Shown here: positions 59,447 to 64,000 of the stretch, piece by piece | Layout: each line of letters begins with the position of its first letter | Numbering within the stretch: position 1 is the stretch's first letter | Source: Microscillaceae bacterium | Lineage (GTDB): Bacteria; Bacteroidota; Bacteroidia; Cytophagales; Microscillaceae | DNA: 64,000 bases | Direction: 5' to 3' | Assembly (NCBI GenBank): GCA_003483885.1 | Contig: DMXI01000586.1 | Location: 18,435-82,434 of the forward strand | Notes under the pieces: generated by a model | What the model saw: only the letters and a program-made list of their open reading frames with translations | Databases searched by the model: none | What the model was told of the DNA's origin: nothing | Translations under genes and position numbers: made by a program

Positions 59447-60316
59447 ATGATTCCTGCAGCTTTTGAGTATTTCACACCAAGTACTCTGTCAGAAGCCATT
59501 GCATTATTGGAGGAGCACGGCGATGAAGCCAAGATTTTGTCAGGAGGGCATAGTCTGATTCCGATGATGCGATACAGGCTTGCTTCGCCAGAAAAAATCG
59601 TTGACATCAATGGAATTCCAGATTTGGAATACATCAAAGAAGAAGATGGTTACTTGAAAATCGGAGGCCTTACCCGAGAAGTAGCTTTGGAAGACACCCC
59701 CATGATTCGCGAAAAATACCCTTTATTGTACGACACCGCAGTCATGATCGCCGATCCTCAGGTCCGTAATCTGGCCACCATTGGCGGGAACATAGCCCAC
59801 GGAGATGCCGCCAACGACCACCCGGCTACTATGTTGGCGCTCGGAGCAGAAGTGGTGGCTACTGGCCCCAATGGCGAACGGGTGATTCCTATTGATGACT
59901 TCTTCTTAGGGTTGTACTACACCGCTTTAGAACCTACCGAAATTATTACCGAAATACGCATTCCAGTAGCAGATGGCAACTCAAGTGGAACGTACAAAAA
60001 GATGGAACGTAAAGTAGGAGACTATGCCACCGCCGCCGTAGCAGTACAGGTAACAATGAACGGAAGCGGTCCCGCAAAAGTGGGCATTGGCCTCACCAAT
60101 GTTGGCCCTACTCCCATTCGAGCCAAGCGCTCCGAAGAGTTGCTCGTTGGCCAACCCATCACCGACGAACTCATCAAAGAAGCAGGAAAACTCGCCAGTG
60201 AAGATTGTGCTCCTACGGCCGATTTGCGCGGCTCCGAAGAATACAAGCGCTCAGTAGTAAGTGTATTGACCCAACGTGCCTTGAAAACTGCTTTTGAGCG
60301 AGCCCTCAGTTCTTAA
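59447..60316 (+). CDS. coxM: CO dehydrogenase medium subunit (FAD-binding)
   Basis: 289 residues. FAD-binding fold of the xanthine dehydrogenase family: AKILSGGHSLIPMMRYRLA near residue 30, VRNLATIGGNIAHGDAANDHP near 105-125. FFLGLYYTALEPTEIITEIRIP and VGIGLTNVGPTPIRA follow. It passes electrons from the Fe-S subunit to FAD and then to quinone. It is the first gene of the order M-S-L, the order seen for form I CO dehydrogenase, and lies 34 bases before coxS. Confidence 0.93.
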   Translation: MIPAAFEYFTPSTLSEAIALLEEHGDEAKILSGGHSLIPMMRYRLASPEKIVDINGIPDLEYIKEEDGYLKIGGLTREVALEDTPMIREKYPLLYDTAVMIADPQVRNLATIGGNIAHGDAANDHPATMLALGAEVVATGPNGERVIPIDDFFLGLYYTALEPTEIITEIRIPVADGNSSGTYKKMERKVGDYATAAVAVQVTMNGSGPAKVGIGLTNVGPTPIRAKRSEELLVGQPITDELIKEAGKLASEDCAPTADLRGSEEYKRSVVSVLTQRALKTAFERALSS

Positions 60317-60350
60317 ATAATATCCCTAAGATTCCAAAGAAACTATTAAT

Positions 60351-60857
60351 ATGAGCAAACAAACCATTACAGTTACAGTCAATGGAGAAGCCTACACCGA
60401 AGAGGTAGAACCTCGGATGCTACTGGTGCACTTCATTCGCGAAAAATTAAGCCTTACAGGTACCCACATTGGCTGCGACTCTACCAGTTGCGGCGCTTGC
60501 ACTATCTTAATGGATGGCAAGTCTATTAAATCTTGTACTATGTTCGCGGTACAAGCCAATGGCAAACACTTTACCACCATTGAAGGCGTAGCACAAAACG
60601 GGCAGTACCACCCCTTGCAGGAAGGTTTCAAAGAAGAACACGGACTCCAGTGTGGCTTTTGTACCCCGGGGATGATTATGCGCGCTATAGAATTATTAGA
60701 TAAAAACCCCAATCCAACTGAGGAAGAAATTCGCTGGGGCATCTCAGGCAATTTGTGTCGGTGTACTGGTTATGTAAATATTGTAAAAGCAGTACAATAC
60801 GCTGCTAAAAAAATGGCGGAAGCCCCCAAAGAGAAAGGAGCCTTAAATGAAGTGTAA
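60351..60857 (+). CDS. coxS: CO dehydrogenase small subunit (two 2Fe-2S clusters)
   Basis: 168 residues. Plant-type ferredoxin part: Cys42, 47, 50 and 62 (GCDSTSCGACTILMDG...SC). Helical part: Cys101, Cys104 (CGFCTPGM) and Cys136, Cys138 (NLCRCTGYVNIVKAV). All eight cluster ligands are present. The chain carries electrons from the molybdenum site to FAD in CoxM. The end overlaps the coxL start by 11 bases, so translation is probably coupled. Confidence 0.96.
   Translation: MSKQTITVTVNGEAYTEEVEPRMLLVHFIREKLSLTGTHIGCDSTSCGACTILMDGKSIKSCTMFAVQANGKHFTTIEGVAQNGQYHPLQEGFKEEHGLQCGFCTPGMIMRAIELLDKNPNPTEEEIRWGISGNLCRCTGYVNIVKAVQYAAKKMAEAPKEKGALNEV
60834..60840 (+). promoter_or_regulatory. Shine-Dalgarno site of coxL inside coxS
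   Basis: AAAGGAG lies six bases before the ATG at 60847 and supports that start within the coxS reading frame. Confidence 0.6.
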
Positions 60858-63216
60858 AACATCTGCCGAAGTAGGAGGAATGGGACACAGCATCAAGCGA
60901 AAAGAAGATGCACGTTTTCTCCAGGGCAAAGGTCAATATACCGATGACTTCAAGTTTCCGGGTATGTTGCATATGAAAATCTTGAGAAGCCCGTTTGCTT
61001 ACGCAAAAATCCTGAGTATTGACAGTTCGGCCGCCATGGAGTTGGAGGGAGTACTAGCTGTAGTAACTGGGGAAACTTTGAAAGAATACAACCTCCATTG
61101 GATGCCTACGCTTATGTCGGATACTCAGATGGTGCTACCCACCGATACTGTCATGTACCAGGCCCAGGAAGTAGCCGCCGTGATTGCAACCGACCCTTAC
61201 ATTGCCGCTGACGCATTGGAGCTGATTGAAGTAGAGTACGACCCAATGGACCCGGTAATTAATCCTCATACTGCCTTAGAACCTGATAAACCAATATTAA
61301 GGCCTGATAAAGAGGGACAAACCAATAACCATATTTGGCACTGGGAAACTGGCGATAGAGAAGCAACCAACAAAATCTTTGACGAAGCCGAAGTAGTCGT
61401 AAAACAAGACATTTACATTCCGCGTATCCACGTAGCCTCTATCGAGACCTGTGGCTGCATTGCTAATTTTGATAAAATCAATGAGCACTTAACGGTACAC
61501 ATGACCACTCAGGCTCCGCACGCCATTCGTACCGTATTGGCGCTGGTAGCAGGTCATGTAGGGTTATCTGAGGAAAAAATCAGGGTAATTTCTCCCGATA
61601 TTGGCGGAGGATTTGGCGGTAAAGTGCCCGTGTATCCTGGCTATGTGATTGCCACTGCCGCCTCGGTACTCATTGGCAAACCCGTAAAATGGATAGAAGA
61701 TCGCTCTGAAAACCTTCAGGCTGATTCGTTTGCCCGTGATTATCACATGACAGGTGAAATCGCCGCGACCAAAGATGGCAAAATGAAAGCGCTCAGAATT
61801 AAGACTTTAGCCGATCATGGGTATACCGATGCCGCCGCCAACCCTTCTAAATTTCCTGCAGGAATGTTTTCAGTCTGCACTGGCTCTTACGAATTTGAGA
61901 ACGCCTTTACCGAAATGGACGCGGTATACACCAACAAAGCGCCCGGTGGGGTGGCTTATCGTTGTTCGTTCCGGGTAACTGAAGCGGTGCATGCCATCGA
62001 ACGTATGGTAGATGTATTGGCCCAGGAAGTGGGCATGGATCCCGCCGAGCTTCGCTTGAAAAACTTTATCCAACCCGAACAAATGCCTTATAAAACTCCA
62101 CTGGGTTGGGAATACGACAGCGGTGATTACCCGATGACTTTCAAAAAAGCGTTGGATAAAATCGGCTATGATGAATTGCGTAAAGAGCAAGCCGAAAAAC
62201 GGGCTCGTGGCGAATTTATGGGGATTGGTATTTCTACCTTTACCGAAATTGTAGGAGCGGGTCCTTCTAAAGACTTTGATATTTTGGGGATCAAGATGTT
62301 TGACAGCGCCGAAATACGCGTACATCCTACTGGTAAAGCTATTGCCCGCTTTGGTACCAAATCTCAAGGACAGGGGCACGAAACTACCTACGCTCAAATC
62401 ATTGCCGAAGAACTGGGACTACCCGCAGCCCACATTCAGGTAGAAGAAGGCGACACCGATACTGCTCCTTATGGATTAGGAACGTATGCTTCGCGTAGTA
62501 CCCCTACTGCGGGTGCCGCGGCGGCTATGGCAGCCCGTAAGCTTCGAGACAAAGCCCGTAAAATAGCAGCTTACTTGCTGGAAGTGAGCGAGGAAGACTT
62601 GGAATGGGAACCAGGTAAATTCTTTGTAAAGGGCGCACCCGAAAAATCAAAAACGATCCAGGATATTGCTTTTGCGGCCTACACCAATCACCCTCAGGGA
62701 ATGGAAGCTGGTTTTGAGGCCACTCATTATTACGATCCTCCCAATTTGACCTTCCCGTATGGGGCTTACATCTGTGTGGTAGACATAGACAAAGGCACGG
62801 GTGAGGTAAAAATTCGTCGCTTTTTGGCCATCGATGACTGCGGAAACATCATTAACCCTATGATTGTAGAAGGGCAAGTACACGGAGGACTTACCATGGG
62901 CTTGGCTCCTGCGATGTATGAGGAGTTGATTTATGATGACGAAGGAAATATTCTCACGGGTACATTTATGGATTACCTGGTACCTACTGCAGTAGAAACT
63001 CCCGCCTGGGAAACCGACAAAACCATTACTCCTTCTCCGCACCACCCCATTGGGGCTAAAGGAATTGGTGAATCGGCCACCGTAGGGGCTCCCCCGGCCA
63101 TTGCCAATGCAGTAGTAGATGCTTTAGCCCACCTGGGAGTAAAACACGTGGATATTCCGGTAACGGCGCCCAAGGTATGGCAAATTTTGAAAGAGAAAGG
63201 AGTGGCTGAAGCTTAG
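60847..63216 (+). CDS. coxL: CO dehydrogenase large subunit, form I type
   Basis: 789 residues (Oligotropha CoxL is about 809). Molybdopterin-binding features: TTQAPHAIR near 220, DIGGGFGGKVPVYPGY near 251, active-site loop KAPGGVAYRCSFRVTEA with Cys373, which in form I enzymes bridges Mo to Cu through sulfur, and Glu742 in GIGESATVG near the metal. The motif AYxCSFR separates form I CO dehydrogenases from the form II sequence AYRGAGR. With CoxM and CoxS it oxidises CO to CO2 with electrons to the respiratory chain. Start set by the ATG and SD site. Confidence 0.94.
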   Translation: MKCKTSAEVGGMGHSIKRKEDARFLQGKGQYTDDFKFPGMLHMKILRSPFAYAKILSIDSSAAMELEGVLAVVTGETLKEYNLHWMPTLMSDTQMVLPTDTVMYQAQEVAAVIATDPYIAADALELIEVEYDPMDPVINPHTALEPDKPILRPDKEGQTNNHIWHWETGDREATNKIFDEAEVVVKQDIYIPRIHVASIETCGCIANFDKINEHLTVHMTTQAPHAIRTVLALVAGHVGLSEEKIRVISPDIGGGFGGKVPVYPGYVIATAASVLIGKPVKWIEDRSENLQADSFARDYHMTGEIAATKDGKMKALRIKTLADHGYTDAAANPSKFPAGMFSVCTGSYEFENAFTEMDAVYTNKAPGGVAYRCSFRVTEAVHAIERMVDVLAQEVGMDPAELRLKNFIQPEQMPYKTPLGWEYDSGDYPMTFKKALDKIGYDELRKEQAEKRARGEFMGIGISTFTEIVGAGPSKDFDILGIKMFDSAEIRVHPTGKAIARFGTKSQGQGHETTYAQIIAEELGLPAAHIQVEEGDTDTAPYGLGTYASRSTPTAGAAAAMAARKLRDKARKIAAYLLEVSEEDLEWEPGKFFVKGAPEKSKTIQDIAFAAYTNHPQGMEAGFEATHYYDPPNLTFPYGAYICVVDIDKGTGEVKIRRFLAIDDCGNIINPMIVEGQVHGGLTMGLAPAMYEELIYDDEGNILTGTFMDYLVPTAVETPAWETDKTITPSPHHPIGAKGIGESATVGAPPAIANAVVDALAHLGVKHVDIPVTAPKVWQILKEKGVAEA

Positions 63217-63303
63217 ACTTATTCAAGTTTAAACCCTCAAGAGGATTGAACAATGTTGTACTTTTTCAGTTATTTTTTGTAAAATAAAGCTCGTTTAATC
63301 CTC

Positions 63304-63350
63304 GAAGTCATCTCGGTTTTTAATATATGATTACAAACCGAGACGACTTC
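63304..63350. repeat. 16-bp inverted repeat between coxL and coxG
   Basis: GAAGTCATCTCGGTTT (63304-63319) pairs with AAACCGAGACGACTTC (63335-63350) with one mismatch and a 15-nt loop. The tail CTCTTT is only partly T-rich. It may be an attenuator lowering coxG relative to coxMSL, or an mRNA end of coxL. Confidence 0.55.
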
Positions 63351-63383
63351 CTCTTTGAAAGAATATTTTAAAAACGGTAAGCA

Positions 63384-64000
63384 ATGAAAGCGAAAATAGA
63401 CAAAGAATTTGAAGCGTCACAAAACAGTGACTTGGTGTGGGATTTTTTCAGTGATCCAAACAAGGTAGTAACCTGTGTGCCTGGGGCAGCCATCACTGAA
63501 CAAATAGATGATACCAATTACAAAGGCACGGTGAAGATCAAAATTGGCCCGGTAACTACAAGCTATAAAGGGCAGGTAACGCTGGTAAAACTGGATAAGG
63601 ATAACCTGGATATGGAGATTCATGGAAAGGGAACCGATGTCAAAGGAAAAGGAAATGCGAGTATGATATTGCTGGGGAAACTTTCTAAAAAAGAAGACGG
63701 CGGCACCCAGGTCAATACCTCTATGGAAGTAACCATTACCGGTAAGTTGGCGCAGTTTGGCTCGCGGATGATTGTAGATGTAACCAACCAAATTTTTGGG
63801 CAGTTTATCAAAAGCATGCAAGACAAGCTCGCCAAAGAGGAAGAAGCGCTCAAGGCAGCTGCTGAACCTGCTCCTGCACCCGAGACTCCCGCAGTGACCG
63901 AAGAAAGAACAGAGGGCAACACGATTACCCCTGGTTCTGGTCCGGCAACAGCCACCACTACCACTACTACGGCTCCTTCTACCCCTACTGCCAAGGCAAC
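63384..64000 (+). CDS. coxG: CoxG-like protein (truncated at the window end)
   Basis: 205 residues visible, the 3' end lies outside. It begins MKAKIDKEFEASQNSDLVWDFFSDPNKVVTCVPGAAITEQID and continues KGTVKIKIGPVTTSYKGQVTLVKLD and VTITGKLAQFGSRMIVDVTNQIFGQFI, the SRPBCC fold of carbon monoxide dehydrogenase subunit G. A Pro/Ala/Thr-rich tail follows from about 160, which is unusual and may link to a membrane anchor. CoxG helps bring CO dehydrogenase to the membrane. ATG at 63384, 167 bases after coxL. Confidence 0.88.
   Translation, partial: MKAKIDKEFEASQNSDLVWDFFSDPNKVVTCVPGAAITEQIDDTNYKGTVKIKIGPVTTSYKGQVTLVKLDKDNLDMEIHGKGTDVKGKGNASMILLGKLSKKEDGGTQVNTSMEVTITGKLAQFGSRMIVDVTNQIFGQFIKSMQDKLAKEEEALKAAAEPAPAPETPAVTEERTEGNTITPGSGPATATTTTTTAPSTPTAKA

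Noticed and set aside
61870..62397. 175-codon ORF on the minus strand within coxL
   Set aside because: coxL is certain on the plus strand, and the minus-strand product has no recognisable domain.

Overview
The window looks like chromosomal DNA from a marine or gliding member of the Bacteroidota, order Cytophagales (Microscilla-like). This is inferred from gene content, not from a marker gene. The signs are a PorV homologue and a protein with a Por-type (type IX secretion) sorting tail, an OmpA/TPR/beta-propeller protein resembling PorE, TPR-fused SpoIIE phosphatases and kinases, a Y_Y_Y propeller sensor, mostly absent Shine-Dalgarno sequences, and promoter matches of the TTTG-N(17-23)-TAnnTTTG type. 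No tRNA, rRNA, CRISPR array, insertion sequence or phage gene is visible. Base composition is AT-rich throughout, and I see no sharp transfer boundary.

Layout. 1-5.8 kb: a truncated TPR-CHAT protein, PyrR, a small membrane protein and a PorE-like OmpA protein. 6.6-19.6 kb: pyruvate carboxylase with an odd partial duplication of its 3' end, a DUF3108-like secreted protein, a tandem pair of one-TM unknowns, a KAS III enzyme, a propeller sensor with no output domain, a type IX substrate and an LRR protein. 19.8-33.6 kb is accessory in character: a CocE-type hydrolase, two tandem periplasmic ankyrin-TlpA thioredoxin fusions, two paralogous AraC regulators, an SRPBCC protein, an ankyrin/DUF6985 protein, two methyltransferases, a CPGC thioredoxin-like protein next to an unknown secreted protein (both preceded by the same palindrome), an LCIB-type carbonic anhydrase and an EamA transporter.

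33.7-44.4 kb: PorV, then a histidine kinase and a DUF3369 response regulator with SpoIIE output that probably form one pathway, a fatty acid hydroxylase, three small cytosolic proteins (two are tandem STAS-like paralogues), a bacilliredoxin, an esterase lipoprotein and an unknown secreted protein. 44.6-53.8 kb: MgtE, a hydroxyacid dehydrogenase and GrpB, then a BlaI/M56 operon with matching operator DNA at both ends, a TPR-SpoIIE phosphatase, a remnant of another SpoIIE gene, and ApbE.

54.5-64 kb: a Cache/HAMP/GAF-SpoIIE phosphatase, a porin-like barrel, and the start of a CO dehydrogenase cluster in the order coxM-coxS-coxL-coxG. CoxL carries the form I active-site loop (AYRCSFR), so the cell probably oxidises carbon monoxide aerobically. 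This is the strongest metabolic prediction in the window. The most novel architectures are the tandem ankyrin-TlpA fusions, the shared TTAGGAWTCCTWA palindrome, and the set of three SpoIIE phosphatases with STAS-like small proteins nearby.
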